Below are positions 18,140 through 27,589 of a stretch of DNA of 64,000 nucleotides, piece by piece. Below the pieces are notes generated by a model. It was not told where the DNA came from, ran no database searches, and saw only the letters and a program-made list of their open reading frames with translations. The stretch's first letter is position 1. Every line of letters begins with the position of its first letter. Origin of the DNA: Citrobacter freundii (GTDB lineage: Bacteria; Pseudomonadota; Gammaproteobacteria; Enterobacterales; Enterobacteriaceae); the NCBI RefSeq assembly GCF_029717145.1, contig NZ_CP099222.1, positions 2,480,001 to 2,544,000 on the forward strand. Reading direction: 5' to 3'. The position numbers and the translations under genes were made by a program.

Positions 18140-19306
18140 TTAGAATGAATGACCGTATTTATCCCGTCGGCTGAACCCCGAAGGTGTTACGGTGCCGTGA
18201 GGTTGTGGGAAAAATTCTTTTTCCGGAGTGTTACTTAAATGAAATTTATGTGTTCGTGACTGCAGGTCGTTTACCTGATTTTTCAGAATGGCAGATGAAT
18301 CCGATAACTCATCGACCATGATGGCATTACTTTGAGTCACGTTTTCCAACTCTGCCAGGGCCTGGGTAATCTTAACGATACCCTTCTCCTGTTCCCGCGT
18401 GGTGGTTAATATCTCCCCCATCAATTGGTCCAATTGCCCGGCGCCGCCCACGATATCCTGCATATTTTTTTCGACTTCGCGGACAATAGCCGCCCCTTCG
18501 CGCACGTTATAATGAGTTTCATCAATCAGCCGTTTAATACTCTTTGCTGCTTCAGCACTACGATGGGCCAGCGTCCTCACTTCTCCCGCTACCACGGAAA
18601 ACCCCTTGCCGTGCTCACCTGCTCGTGCTGATTCCACAGCTGCGTTTAATGCCAGAATATTCGTCTGAAAAGCAATGCCATCGATCAGGGCGATGATTTC
18701 CGTCATCTGCTGCGCGCATTCGGTGATAGAGCGCATATTGGTCGCAACCTGTACCATTAATTCGCCCCCCTGACGGGCAGAGTGTGTAGCGATATTCGCC
18801 TGGGCACTGGCCAACTGCGTATTCTCAGCATTATTACGTGTACTGATGGCTATCTCATCCATATTGGCAGAGGTTTGCGTTAACGCCCCTGATTGCTGCT
18901 CCGTTTTAACCGACAGCGCTGCACTGCGGTCCGCAAGTTGTTCAGAGAGCATCATCGCCGTGCGTGAAGAAGTGCGGATTTCGCTGACTAACGCAGAAAT
19001 ATTACTCGATAAGCTATTGATACCCGGAATAAGTCGCCCGGCGCAATTATTTCCGAACTCAGGAATACTGATCGCCAAATTCCCTGACGTGACCTCTTCT
19101 ATGCTTTTTTTGACGGTATTGATTGGTTCAACGAGATATTTTGTCATGTACCACCACAGACATAATATCGAGATCAGACTCACTACATCAGTATAAATAA
19201 TAGTATCAACCTCTATGGATAATAATAACTCCATCACATTGAGAATAAAAAGTGTTAATATCACAAATGAAATAATAAACGTCCTGACGCTTATATCCTT
19301 CAACAT
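18140..19306 (-). CDS. Methyl-accepting chemotaxis protein without periplasmic sensor domain
   Basis: A 388-residue chemoreceptor. Two transmembrane helices (about 8-30 and 36-56) are separated by only a few residues, so there is almost no periplasmic domain. A HAMP-like linker (YLVEPINTVKKSIEEVTSGN) follows, then a full signalling domain with the hairpin tip DGIAFQTNILALNAAVESAR. It ends without the NWETF tail that tethers CheR and CheB in major receptors. It may sense a membrane or cytoplasmic state, or work through another protein. ATG 19306 was chosen; GTG and TTG codons lie in frame up to 19324. It is divergent from the MHYT-GGDEF-EAL gene. No E. coli K-12 counterpart lies at this place. 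Confidence 0.85.
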   Translation of the reverse strand: MLKDISVRTFIISFVILTLFILNVMELLLSIEVDTIIYTDVVSLISILCLWWYMTKYLVEPINTVKKSIEEVTSGNLAISIPEFGNNCAGRLIPGINSLSSNISALVSEIRTSSRTAMMLSEQLADRSAALSVKTEQQSGALTQTSANMDEIAISTRNNAENTQLASAQANIATHSARQGGELMVQVATNMRSITECAQQMTEIIALIDGIAFQTNILALNAAVESARAGEHGKGFSVVAGEVRTLAHRSAEAAKSIKRLIDETHYNVREGAAIVREVEKNMQDIVGGAGQLDQLMGEILTTTREQEKGIVKITQALAELENVTQSNAIMVDELSDSSAILKNQVNDLQSRTHKFHLSNTPEKEFFPQPHGTVTPSGFSRRDKYGHSF

Positions 19307-19723
19307 TTCAGCTCTGCTCACCAAGAAATAATATAGATACGGGTAGTAATTTTTATAGCAGTTGCGATACAGATTACCATTCGCTTACGCAGAAACCTTA
19401 ATTTTCAACTGGACCCTAACCCACTTTCACTTAAGGCGTATTATTACAGTTTAAATTTTCATTAATGCCACATTTTTCTCTGCCAAAGCGGGTCACCGCA
19501 CCAACGTTCAGATTATTGTGATGAGGAGCACACCACGAACACAAAATGCGCAAAAACATAAATATGGTGAATGTTTACATAAGCGAAAATAGAATATTTC
19601 CTATTTTGAGAGGTTCAAGCTAATACTCATGATGAAATATTAAGACTATTCCTGGTTTTATCGGGTTAACTTGACAAAATCTGCTAGATTTAACATCACG
19701 ACTTTTTATCTATAGGTAGTACG
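19307..19723. other. Divergent intergenic region, chemoreceptor / MHYT gene
   Basis: No gene was seen. The region is AT-rich and must carry both divergent promoters. TTGACA at 19671-19676 is a candidate -35 for the MHYT gene, though no good -10 follows. A 7-base inverted repeat AAAATAG / CTATTTT (19586-19607, 8-base spacer) is a possible operator. I found no clear flagellar sigma-28 promoter before the chemoreceptor. Confidence 0.45.
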
Positions 19724-21880
19724 ATGTTGCACGTGTCGTGGGACCCTGTACTGATTGGGATTTCCTTTGTAGTCGCTTTTATTGCCTCTTTTATTGCTCT
19801 CGACAGTGCGGGAAAAGTGGCAATCTCCAGTCGACGAGAATCGACCTTCTGGCGGTTATCCGGTGGTGCGACGCTGGGTCTGGGGATCTGGTCAATGCAT
19901 TTTATTGGTATGCTGGCCATGAAAATGAGCATGTCGATAAATTATCATTTCGTACTCACCGCGTGCTCTTTTCTCATTGCTCTTGTAAGTGCAACGTTTG
20001 CCATCAATATCGCCATATCGGGTCAGACGCTTTCAACAAAACGCCTGGTTGTCGCCACGAGTCTATTAAGCACTGGCGTAGTGGCAATGCACTACGTTGG
20101 CATGGCGGCCATTATTGAACATGTGGCAATTATCTGGGATCGCAGGCTTATTCTGCTTTCTGTGGTCATTGCCGTCGTGGCGTCGGGCGTGGGTTTATGG
20201 CTGGCGTTTCATTTACGCCAAAATACCCGGCGCGCGTTGATCAACCGCCTTATTGCCGCGCTCATTATGGCGCTGGCTATTGCGTCTATGCATTACACCG
20301 GGATGAGTGCTGCAACTTTCACTCACGTCACGCACACCGCGCACGAGGGGATCTCCACGCTGGAACTCTCCATTTGGGTCAGCGCCATAACGATGGTGAT
20401 CCTGGGGATAATGCTGGTGATTTCGATGGTGGACGCCCAACTACGGACATCACGACTGGCAGATAATTTGCATCAATTAAACTGTCAGCTCGAACATCAG
20501 GTCCACTTTGACCCGCTGACTGGGCTTGCCAACCGCACCCAGATCGATGCCTGCCTACAGTCCTGCATGCAGGACTCCAAACTGCATCAAAACCCGTTTT
20601 CGCTAGTCTTTATCGACCTCGATCGGTTCAAAGTGGTTAACGATACCTGGGGTCATCACATGGGTGATCAATTGCTGATCGCCAGCACTCAACGCATCTA
20701 TACCTGTCTCGATGAGACCATGACCCTCGCAAGACTGGGTGGGGATGAATTTATGCTGCTGGTTCCGAATAGCGGCAGAGAGGCTATCTCCGACCTGCTG
20801 ACCCGTATTGCCAATGTTTTCAAAGAGCCGTTTTCGTTATGTGGACATTCTCTTCGGGTGTCGTTAAGCGCAGGAAGCAGTATTTACCCTGAGCATGGTA
20901 CAACGCTGCATGAGTTAAAAGTGAAGGCCGATATAGCGATGTACCATGTCAAGCAGGCAGGCAGAAACGGTTGGGCAATATACACGCCAGAAATGGAGGC
21001 AATCGCAGATACGCCACCGACGTTTTTACAGGAACTGTCGCAGGCGATTGAGCGTAATCAATTCGAGCTATGGTATCAGCCTAAATATACCGCAGGCGAT
21101 CATACGCTGACCGGATTTGAAGCACTCCTTCGCTGGCACCACCCCGAGCGCGGCATGCTGCTGCCTGCTGAATTTCTTCCCGCGCTTGAGGAGACAGGTC
21201 TGATCATTCCAGTCGGTGACTGGGTTATTCATCAGGCCTGTTTTCAGTTACACCAATGGGCGTCGCAAGGTCATAGCCAGTGGACGCTCGCCGTTAATCT
21301 TTCATCCGCCCAGTTTGAACAGCATGATATCGTCGATATTGTCTGCAATGCTCTCGCGCAATATCAGCTATCACCGACACAATTAACGCTGGAACTGACT
21401 GAAAGTACAGCCCTTAAAAATTTAAAGCATAGCGTCGACGTTTTAAATGCATTTTCTGCACTCGGCATCACCATTTCTATTGATGATTTTGGCACCGGTT
21501 ATTCAAATATCCTGATGTTAAAGTCACTCCCGGCGCGGGAATTAAAAATTGACAGAATATTTGTCAAAGATATTAGTGAGAACAGCAAAAATACAAAAAT
21601 CGTGTCTACTATTATTGACATAGCCCACTCGATGAATATGTGCGTAGTGGCTGAGGGTATAGAGACACATGAGCAGGAAATACTCCTCACCCAAATGGGA
21701 TGCAGAGTTTTACAAGGTTTTCTGTTTGCTAAGCCCCTGCCCGCACATCAGATCCATGAATTGATGCACACAGAAAGCAGCGTAAAACCGATACTGGCCG
21801 CACAGGCATTGTCTCACCAGGAATCAATATCGTGTGAGACTGAAAAAGAAATATTAGTTGCCAGTCGGTCGGCAACATAG
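19724..21880 (+). CDS. MHYT-GGDEF-EAL cyclic-di-GMP enzyme
   Basis: A 718-residue membrane protein. The N-terminal MHYT sensor has seven helices and three copper-binding-type motifs: MHFIGM (58-63), MHYVGM (122-127) and MHYTGM (189-194). A GGDEF domain follows with an intact GGDEF at 339-343, so diguanylate cyclase activity is possible; I see no RxxD inhibitory site. The EAL domain has EALLRW at 466, the Glu in ELTES, DDFGTGYS, the Lys in LKIDRIF and a conserved VVAEGIE, so the phosphodiesterase is probably active. MHYT domains are thought to sense O2, CO or NO through metal. It is followed by dgcM 24 bases later, probably in one operon. AGG lies before the ATG. Confidence 0.9.
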   Translation: MLHVSWDPVLIGISFVVAFIASFIALDSAGKVAISSRRESTFWRLSGGATLGLGIWSMHFIGMLAMKMSMSINYHFVLTACSFLIALVSATFAINIAISGQTLSTKRLVVATSLLSTGVVAMHYVGMAAIIEHVAIIWDRRLILLSVVIAVVASGVGLWLAFHLRQNTRRALINRLIAALIMALAIASMHYTGMSAATFTHVTHTAHEGISTLELSIWVSAITMVILGIMLVISMVDAQLRTSRLADNLHQLNCQLEHQVHFDPLTGLANRTQIDACLQSCMQDSKLHQNPFSLVFIDLDRFKVVNDTWGHHMGDQLLIASTQRIYTCLDETMTLARLGGDEFMLLVPNSGREAISDLLTRIANVFKEPFSLCGHSLRVSLSAGSSIYPEHGTTLHELKVKADIAMYHVKQAGRNGWAIYTPEMEAIADTPPTFLQELSQAIERNQFELWYQPKYTAGDHTLTGFEALLRWHHPERGMLLPAEFLPALEETGLIIPVGDWVIHQACFQLHQWASQGHSQWTLAVNLSSAQFEQHDIVDIVCNALAQYQLSPTQLTLELTESTALKNLKHSVDVLNAFSALGITISIDDFGTGYSNILMLKSLPARELKIDRIFVKDISENSKNTKIVSTIIDIAHSMNMCVVAEGIETHEQEILLTQMGCRVLQGFLFAKPLPAHQIHELMHTESSVKPILAAQALSHQESISCETEKEILVASRSAT

Positions 21881-21904
21881 CCAATGAAGATAACGGGATT
21901 ATCG

Positions 21905-23137
21905 ATGAGCACAAACGAACTGCATTCACTGGATTTATTAACCATTCCGGTCTGGCTCGTTTCGCCCTATACCGAGGACCTGGTATTCGCCAATACCGTA
22001 GCGCGGGAAATCATGCAAGCTGCGGATTTCTCACGCCTCAGGAAGGGGGTGTTTTCGACCCATGCTCAGGCCGACTTAACCCAGTATCTCAGCGACCTGA
22101 AAAATCAGCATGACATTGTGGAAATCCTCACAGTTTGCCGGGACGGAGAGGAAATTGCCCAGGCCTGCCGTCTGTCGATCAGAGTTCTGGCTAATTGCGG
22201 TGACGTCATTCTTTTTGAAGGTATTGAAACCCCGGCGGCACAAGGGCTTAAAGCCAGTCGTTCCGCCAATTACCAACGTAAGAAACAGGGATTTTACGCG
22301 CGTTTTTTCCTGACAAACTCAGCGCCGATGCTGCTCATCGATCCGTCTCGCGATGGGCTGATTGTCGACGCCAACCTCAGTGCGCTGAATTTTTATGGTT
22401 ACAGCCATGACGTGATGTGCCAGAAACATACCTGGGAAATTAACATGCTGGGGCGTCACGTCTTACCGGTGATGCATAAAATTGCGCATCTGCCTGGCGG
22501 CCATAAGCCCTTACATTTTGTCCACAAACTGGCCGACGGCAGCACTCGTCACGTGCAAACCTACGCTGGCCCCATCGAGATTTACGGTAATAAACTGATG
22601 CTGTGCATTATTCACGATATTACCGAGCAAAAACGCCTTGAGCAGGAACTGGAACGGGCTGCACTGCGTGACGCCTTAACCGGATTATTCAATCGCAGGC
22701 ATTTTTATCACATCACTGAAGCTGAACAAACGCACGCTATGCCGCTGACGCAGGACTATAGCTTGTTACTGATCGACACCGATCGTTTTAAAAGCATTAA
22801 CGATCTCTTCGGTCATCTGAAGGGCGATGAGGTGCTTTGCGCGCTGGCCCGCACGCTGGAAGCCTGCGCGCGTAAAGACGATCTGGTCTTTCGTTGGGGA
22901 GGTGAAGAATTTTTGCTGCTCCTGCCACGTACATCTCTCGATGTTGCACTTAATCTGGCAGAAACCCTACGTGCGACGGTTGCCCGTGTCAGCCTCCCGG
23001 GCCTTCCCCGCTTTACCGTCAGCATCGGCGTGGCACGACACGAAGCGAATGAAAGCATTGATGAATTGTTCAAACGCGTGGACGACGCGTTATACAAAGC
23101 CAAGAACGAAGGCAGAAACCGGGTGCTGGCAGCCTGA
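21905..23137 (+). CDS. dgcM: DgcM, PAS-GGDEF diguanylate cyclase
   Basis: A 410-residue cytosolic diguanylate cyclase that makes c-di-GMP from two GTP. An N-terminal sensor part is followed by a PAS domain (about 125-245, PMLLIDPSRDGLIVDANLSA) and a GGDEF domain with the active form GGEEF (RWGGEEFLLLLPR). It aligns with E. coli DgcM (YdaM) through its whole length. In E. coli DgcM binds PdeR and the MerR-like MlrA and drives csgD transcription for curli. The frame also opens at 21884 (ATG), but ATG 21905 gives the E. coli-like start. The gene follows the MHYT protein closely. Confidence 0.94.
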   Translation: MSTNELHSLDLLTIPVWLVSPYTEDLVFANTVAREIMQAADFSRLRKGVFSTHAQADLTQYLSDLKNQHDIVEILTVCRDGEEIAQACRLSIRVLANCGDVILFEGIETPAAQGLKASRSANYQRKKQGFYARFFLTNSAPMLLIDPSRDGLIVDANLSALNFYGYSHDVMCQKHTWEINMLGRHVLPVMHKIAHLPGGHKPLHFVHKLADGSTRHVQTYAGPIEIYGNKLMLCIIHDITEQKRLEQELERAALRDALTGLFNRRHFYHITEAEQTHAMPLTQDYSLLLIDTDRFKSINDLFGHLKGDEVLCALARTLEACARKDDLVFRWGGEEFLLLLPRTSLDVALNLAETLRATVARVSLPGLPRFTVSIGVARHEANESIDELFKRVDDALYKAKNEGRNRVLAA

Positions 23138-23148
23138 GATCGCAGCCG

Positions 23149-23712
23149 TTAACGACTGCGTTTTGCATGGCGCTCCCAGTTTTCCTGTTTGGCCTGCGCC
23201 GTTTTGCGAAGTGCAACATAACATGCCCCGCTACCACCATGGTGCGGCAGTGCACTGCAGTACGCCTGCACGTCGTCAAACTCCGTCAACCAACGCGCCA
23301 CGTAGCTGCGCACGATATTGGCATGGGAATTATCGTCTCGTCCCTTGCCATGAATAATGAGGACGTTGCGCAGCCCCTCCTGTAGGGCCTGATGGATAAA
23401 ACTGAATAACATCTGACGACATGTTTCGACCGGCTGACGCAAAAGATTGAGACTCGCCTGCTGGGGATACTTTCCGCTCCGCAGCTTATCGGTAACGCCC
23501 TGCTGTAACCCCTCGCGATGAAATGCCAGCGGTTCGTTCAACGGTACGATCTCCAGAAAACCCGTCGAGAGAAAATTATCCAACTGCAGCGTATCAATAC
23601 GCGCTGGCGCACGAGGATTGCGCGAAGGCTGCCAGTGGATATCAGTACAGCCTTTCAGAGGTTCAACATCCCCCATAGCGTCCAGAAACAATGATGCGTC
23701 ATCAGGGTTCAT
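23149..23712 (-). CDS. smrA: SmrA, Smr-domain DNA endonuclease
   Basis: A 187-residue protein with a C-terminal Smr (small MutS-related) domain. LQLDNFLSTG starts the domain, the core is NVLIIHGKGR (HGxG) near 118, and the end is YCSALPHHGGSGACYVALR. E. coli SmrA (YdaL) has DNA endonuclease activity in vitro. GGAGG lies upstream of ATG 23712. It converges with dgcM with 11 bases between the stops. Confidence 0.93.
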   Translation of the reverse strand: MNPDDASLFLDAMGDVEPLKGCTDIHWQPSRNPRAPARIDTLQLDNFLSTGFLEIVPLNEPLAFHREGLQQGVTDKLRSGKYPQQASLNLLRQPVETCRQMLFSFIHQALQEGLRNVLIIHGKGRDDNSHANIVRSYVARWLTEFDDVQAYCSALPHHGGSGACYVALRKTAQAKQENWERHAKRSR

Positions 23713-23936
23713 GTTTCATCCTCCAGCATTTTGCGACGGTCATTATCATAACTGCGCACTATTATACCGACAACTATACCGACAACGGTTTACAGCTATT
23801 TCCAATAATCAGGCGATTCTACTCGGTGGTTTAAGTCGTGGATCTTAGGGGGTATAGCTGTGAATATCCTTGGCGTGATAAGGTGTAAGCCCGCCAGATG
23901 ACACGGGTATTGTCCCGCCGGTATTGAGAGAAACGG

Positions 23937-24452
23937 ATGCTTAATTTACTTGAAGACACCATTGCAACACCGCTAGGTCCACTGTGGGTGATTTGCGATG
24001 AACAATTTCGCCTGCGCGCCGTCGAATGGGATCAGCACAGCGATCGTATGGAACAGCTGCTGGATATTCATTATCGCGCTGAAGGCTACCAGCGCATTGC
24101 CGCAAAAAACCCCGGGGGGTTAAGCGATAAGTTGTCTGAATATTTCGCGGGGAATCTGGGCATTATTGACACACTGGAAACGGCCACCGCAGGTACCCCG
24201 TTTCAGCGGGAAGTCTGGCAAGCACTACGCGCGATCCCCTGTGGTCAGGTGATGCACTATGGGCAACTGGCCGAACAACTGGGGCGTCCCGGTGCCGCCA
24301 GGGCCGTGGGTGCGGCAAACGGTTCTAACCCAGTCAGCATCGTTGTTCCCTGCCATCGCGTGATTGGACGCAACGGTACCATGACCGGATATGCAGGTGG
24401 CGTGCAGCGAAAAGAGTGGTTATTGCGCCATGAAGGCTATTTGCTACTCTAG
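23937..24452 (+). CDS. ogt: Ogt, O6-alkylguanine-DNA alkyltransferase
   Basis: A 171-residue suicide repair protein that moves the alkyl group from O6-methylguanine or O4-methylthymine to its own cysteine. The active site is PCHRV (C139) after the helix-turn-helix ([13 protein letters not shown] with the arginine finger). Length equals E. coli Ogt. It lies just upstream of fnr, as in E. coli, but the abg genes that follow on its other side in E. coli are missing here. Confidence 0.96.
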   Translation: MLNLLEDTIATPLGPLWVICDEQFRLRAVEWDQHSDRMEQLLDIHYRAEGYQRIAAKNPGGLSDKLSEYFAGNLGIIDTLETATAGTPFQREVWQALRAIPCGQVMHYGQLAEQLGRPGAARAVGAANGSNPVSIVVPCHRVIGRNGTMTGYAGGVQRKEWLLRHEGYLLL

Positions 24453-24613
24453 AATCCAGGCAATTAATGCCTTATTCATCACACTTCTACATAAAGCAAC
24501 CGCAGATAAAGTGCGGTTAATCAAACAGATACAAACATTCAACTCGCTTATGCCTGAATTATTCTCTCTTAGGGGTAGGTCAGGCTTACGTGCTCACCAA
24601 AAAGATGTTAAAA

Positions 24614-24627
24614 TTGACAAATATCAA
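24614..24627. promoter_or_regulatory. FNR box in the fnr leader (autoregulation)
   Basis: TTGAC-AAAT-ATCAA fits the FNR consensus with one mismatch. It lies 20-33 bases before the fnr start codon. The corresponding site in E. coli overlaps the transcription start and lets FNR repress its own gene. Confidence 0.85.
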
Positions 24628-24646
24628 TTACGGCTTGAGCAGACCT

Positions 24647-25399
24647 ATGATCCCGGAAAAGCGAATTATACGGCGCATTCAGTCTGGCGGTTGTGCTATC
24701 CATTGCCAGGATTGCAGCATCAGCCAGCTTTGCATCCCGTTCACACTTAACGAGCACGAGCTTGACCAGCTCGATAATATCATTGAGCGCAAAAAGCCTA
24801 TCCAAAAGGGGCAGACGCTCTTTAAAGCAGGCGATGAACTTAAATCACTCTATGCTATCCGCTCCGGAACGATTAAAAGCTATACCATTACCGAACAAGG
24901 CGATGAGCAAATTACCGGTTTCCATCTGGCCGGCGATTTAGTCGGTTTTGACGCCATCGGTAGCGGTCATCATCCGAGCTTTGCACAGGCGCTGGAAACC
25001 TCAATGGTCTGTGAAATCCCATTCGAGACCCTGGACGATCTGTCCGGTAAGATGCCGAATCTGCGTCAGCAGATGATGCGTCTGATGAGCGGCGAGATCA
25101 AAGGCGATCAGGACATGATCCTGTTGCTGTCGAAGAAGAACGCAGAAGAACGTTTAGCGGCCTTCATCTACAATTTGTCCCGTCGTTTTGCCCAACGTGG
25201 ATTCTCGCCTCGCGAATTCCGCCTGACCATGACTCGCGGAGATATTGGTAACTATCTCGGCCTCACGGTAGAAACCATCAGTCGTCTGCTGGGTCGATTC
25301 CAGAAAAGCGGCATGCTGGCGGTGAAAGGCAAATATATCACTATCGAGAATAGCGACGCGCTGGCTGTTCTTGCTGGCCATTCGCGCAACGTAGCGTAA
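24647..25399 (+). CDS. fnr: FNR, oxygen-sensing global regulator
   Basis: A 250-residue CRP-family regulator. The [4Fe-4S] cluster is held by C20, C23 and C29 (the motif [10 protein letters not shown]) plus C122 (MVCEIPFE). Oxygen destroys the cluster and the dimer. A cyclic-nucleotide-like fold is followed by a helix-turn-helix with the recognition helix [11 protein letters not shown] near 208-218. ATG 24647 ([16 protein letters not shown]) gives the E. coli length; the frame is open farther upstream to 24590. The leader has an FNR box. It activates anaerobic genes and the fnrS sRNA at 16791-16912. Confidence 0.98.
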   Translation: MIPEKRIIRRIQSGGCAIHCQDCSISQLCIPFTLNEHELDQLDNIIERKKPIQKGQTLFKAGDELKSLYAIRSGTIKSYTITEQGDEQITGFHLAGDLVGFDAIGSGHHPSFAQALETSMVCEIPFETLDDLSGKMPNLRQQMMRLMSGEIKGDQDMILLLSKKNAEERLAAFIYNLSRRFAQRGFSPREFRLTMTRGDIGNYLGLTVETISRLLGRFQKSGMLAVKGKYITIENSDALAVLAGHSRNVA

Positions 25400-25437
25400 T
25401 CGTTATTACCCTTCTGTCACATCGCTAAATGTTCCCA

Positions 25438-25476
25438 ATTTAACGATCTGGCAGAAGGTTTTCTTCTGCTCTAATC
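25438..25476 (+). repeat. Imperfect direct repeat, left copy (aph insert), with hairpin
   Basis: This 39-base stretch after fnr matches 26495-26533 at about 30 positions, with an identical core GATCTGGCAG. It contains a perfect 7-bp hairpin, GCAGAAG/CTTCTGC (25451-25469), that could end fnr transcription although the U-run is poor. The two copies bracket the aph gene. Confidence 0.6.
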
Positions 25477-25574
25477 ATCATTCATCGACTCTTTTCCGCT
25501 TTGCCCGTCTGGTATCCGTTTCCGCTTACACCAAGTGCATCCGCTATGAGTCAGTCACAATACAAAGGAATGTT

Positions 25575-26390
25575 ATGAATTATATTCAAAGGGAAAAGCA
25601 GTGCTCAGCTCTGCAATTACATACAAGTCTGGACGCTGACCTGAAGGGCTATCAATGGGCGCGTGATCATGTCGGTCAATCTGGCGCAGCCATTTATCGA
25701 TTGTATAGTAAAGCTGGTGCGCCGGAATTGTACCTGAAGCAAGGTAGAGGGACCGTTGCCGATGATATTACAGATGAAATGATCCGACTTAATTGGCTGA
25801 AGGCTTATTTACCACTTCCGGCTATCAAGCATTTTACCCGCACAGGTGATGACGCGCTGCTACTCACAACAGCGATCCCCGGCAAAACTGCGTTCCAGAT
25901 TTTAGAAGAATACCCTGCTGCACAGAATAGTATTGTTGATGCACTTGCTGTATTCCTGCAGCGGTTACACCAGATCCCTGTAAGCCACTGTCCTTTTAAC
26001 AGCGATCATTTGTTTCGGCTCGCATTGGCGCAAACACGAATGAATAGCGGTCTGGTTGATGCTGATGATTTTGATGATGAGCGCAAGGGGTGGTCTGTTG
26101 AACACGTCTGGAATGAGATGCAGTCCCTTTTACCCTTCTCGCCCGACTCCGTGGTAACGCACGGAGACTTCTCACTGGATAACCTTATTATTAGCCAGGG
26201 TGAAGTGGTGGGTTGTATTGATGTTGGTCGCGTTGGTATCGCCGATCGATACCAGGATCTTGCCATTATCTGGAACTGTCTCGGTGATTTTTCACCGTCT
26301 TTACAGAATAGACTTTTTCATACATATGGCATCGCAACCCCTGATCTGAAAAAGTTGCAGTTTCATTTGATGCTCGATGAGTTTTTTTAA
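25575..26390 (+). CDS. Aminoglycoside 3'-phosphotransferase, APH(3')-I type, chromosomal
   Basis: A 271-residue kinase, the same length as APH(3')-Ia of Tn903 and by eye roughly 70% identical to it. It would transfer phosphate from ATP to the 3'-hydroxyl of kanamycin- and neomycin-type drugs. The ATP lysine lies in YLKQGRG (K55), the catalytic loop is HGDFSLDN (196-203), the metal site is IDVGRVG (215-221), and the C-terminus LMLDEFF is identical. All key residues are present, so activity is likely but untested. AAAGGA lies 5 bases before the ATG. From recall, the bases AATACAA..GG..TGTTATGA around the start resemble the Tn903 gene as well. It lies between fnr and uspE, which adjoin in E. coli, flanked by imperfect repeats. 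Base composition looks lower in GC than its neighbours. Confidence 0.93.
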   Translation: MNYIQREKQCSALQLHTSLDADLKGYQWARDHVGQSGAAIYRLYSKAGAPELYLKQGRGTVADDITDEMIRLNWLKAYLPLPAIKHFTRTGDDALLLTTAIPGKTAFQILEEYPAAQNSIVDALAVFLQRLHQIPVSHCPFNSDHLFRLALAQTRMNSGLVDADDFDDERKGWSVEHVWNEMQSLLPFSPDSVVTHGDFSLDNLIISQGEVVGCIDVGRVGIADRYQDLAIIWNCLGDFSPSLQNRLFHTYGIATPDLKKLQFHLMLDEFF

Positions 26391-26494
26391 ATTGACGAGA
26401 AATCTCAACCCGTTCTGGCATCAAAGGGTTACAACGGCTAAGAACAGTTGCTCTCATTTCGTGGGATACGGACAAAAAAACCGGGATTCTCCCG

Positions 26495-26533
26495 ATTTAT
26501 TGATCTGGCAGGAGGTTCTCCCCTGTTTCAATC
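26495..26533 (+). repeat. Imperfect direct repeat, right copy (aph insert)
   Basis: Matches 25438-25476 at about 30 of 39 positions in the same orientation. It lies 60 bases before the uspE start. The inner hairpin is weaker than in the left copy (CAGG/CCTG). Confidence 0.6.
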
Positions 26534-26593
26534 CACATTATTGGGTTACTCTTTTAATGACAAACTGCGGTGACAGTTGTAAGGAGACCCTGT

Positions 26594-27541
26594 ATGGCTA
26601 TGTATCAAAACATGCTGGTGGTCATCGATCCGAACCAGGACGATCAACCTGCATTACGGCGAGCTGTTTATTTGCATCAACGGATTGGTGGCAAAATTAA
26701 AGCCTTTTTGCCGATCTATGACTTTTCCTATGAGATGACTACCCTGTTGTCGCCCGATGAGCGGACGGCAATGCGTCAAGGCGTTATCAGTCAGCGAACG
26801 GCATGGATACGCGAGCAAGCGAAATACTATATTGATGCAGGTATTCCTCTTGATATTAAAGTGGTCTGGCACAACCGTCCCTTCGAAGCCATCATCCAGG
26901 AAGTCATCAGTGCTAAGCATGACCTGGTTCTTAAAATGGCGCACCAGCACGACCGCCTGGAGGCGGTGATTTTCACCCCAACCGACTGGCATTTATTACG
27001 TAAATGCCCAAGTCCGGTGTGGATGGTCAAAGACCAACCATGGCCGGAAGGCGGGAAGGCGCTGGTTGCCGTCAACCTGGCCAGCGAAGAAGCGTATCAC
27101 AACGCGCTTAACGAAAAGCTGGTCAAAGAAACGCTGATGCTCGCAGATCAGGTTAACCATACCGAAGTACATTTGGTGGGGGCTTACCCTGTTACCCCAA
27201 TCAACATCGCCATTGAACTGCCTGAGTTTGACCCTAGCGTTTATAACGACGCGATTCGCGGACAGCACCTGCTGGCCATGAAGGCATTGCGTCAGAAATT
27301 CAGCATCGATGAGAAAGTCACGCACGTTGAAAAAGGGTTGCCTGAAGAGGTCATTCCTGATTTAGCAGAGCATTTACAGGCGGGTATCGTAGTACTGGGT
27401 ACCGTCGGGCGCACCGGCATTTCTGCCGCATTCCTTGGCAATACGGCGGAACAGGTCATCGACCATCTACGCTGCGATCTGCTGGTCATTAAGCCCGATC
27501 AGTATCAGACGCCGGTTGAACTGGACGACGAAGACGATTGA
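26594..27541 (+). CDS. uspE: Universal stress protein UspE
   Basis: A 315-residue protein of two tandem Usp domains (about 1-150 and 155-305); the second ends with the nucleotide-binding run [20 protein letters not shown]. It matches E. coli UspE, which promotes cell aggregation and stress survival. AAGGAG at 26581-26586 sits 7 bases before ATG 26594. In E. coli uspE directly follows fnr; here the aph gene intervenes. Confidence 0.96.
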   Translation: MAMYQNMLVVIDPNQDDQPALRRAVYLHQRIGGKIKAFLPIYDFSYEMTTLLSPDERTAMRQGVISQRTAWIREQAKYYIDAGIPLDIKVVWHNRPFEAIIQEVISAKHDLVLKMAHQHDRLEAVIFTPTDWHLLRKCPSPVWMVKDQPWPEGGKALVAVNLASEEAYHNALNEKLVKETLMLADQVNHTEVHLVGAYPVTPINIAIELPEFDPSVYNDAIRGQHLLAMKALRQKFSIDEKVTHVEKGLPEEVIPDLAEHLQAGIVVLGTVGRTGISAAFLGNTAEQVIDHLRCDLLVIKPDQYQTPVELDDEDD

Positions 27542-27554
27542 TCACGCAGCAACC

Positions 27555-27579
27555 TGCCGGATGACGATGTCATCCGGCA
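27555..27579. repeat. REP unit between uspE and ynaJ
   Basis: TGCCGGATGAC and GTCATCCGGCA form a perfect 11-bp inverted repeat with a three-base loop, the typical REP palindrome, between convergent genes. Confidence 0.85.
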
Positions 27580-27589
27580 TCATAAGCGC

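Noticed and set aside
18140-19306. Sigma-28 flagellar promoter for the chemoreceptor
   Set aside because: TAAACTGT and GCCTTAAG near 19430-19455 look similar but the spacing is about 8 instead of 11 bases.
25400-26593. Transposon or IS903-type element carrying the aph gene
   Set aside because: No transposase, no IS ends and no exact target duplication are visible; only imperfect direct repeats.
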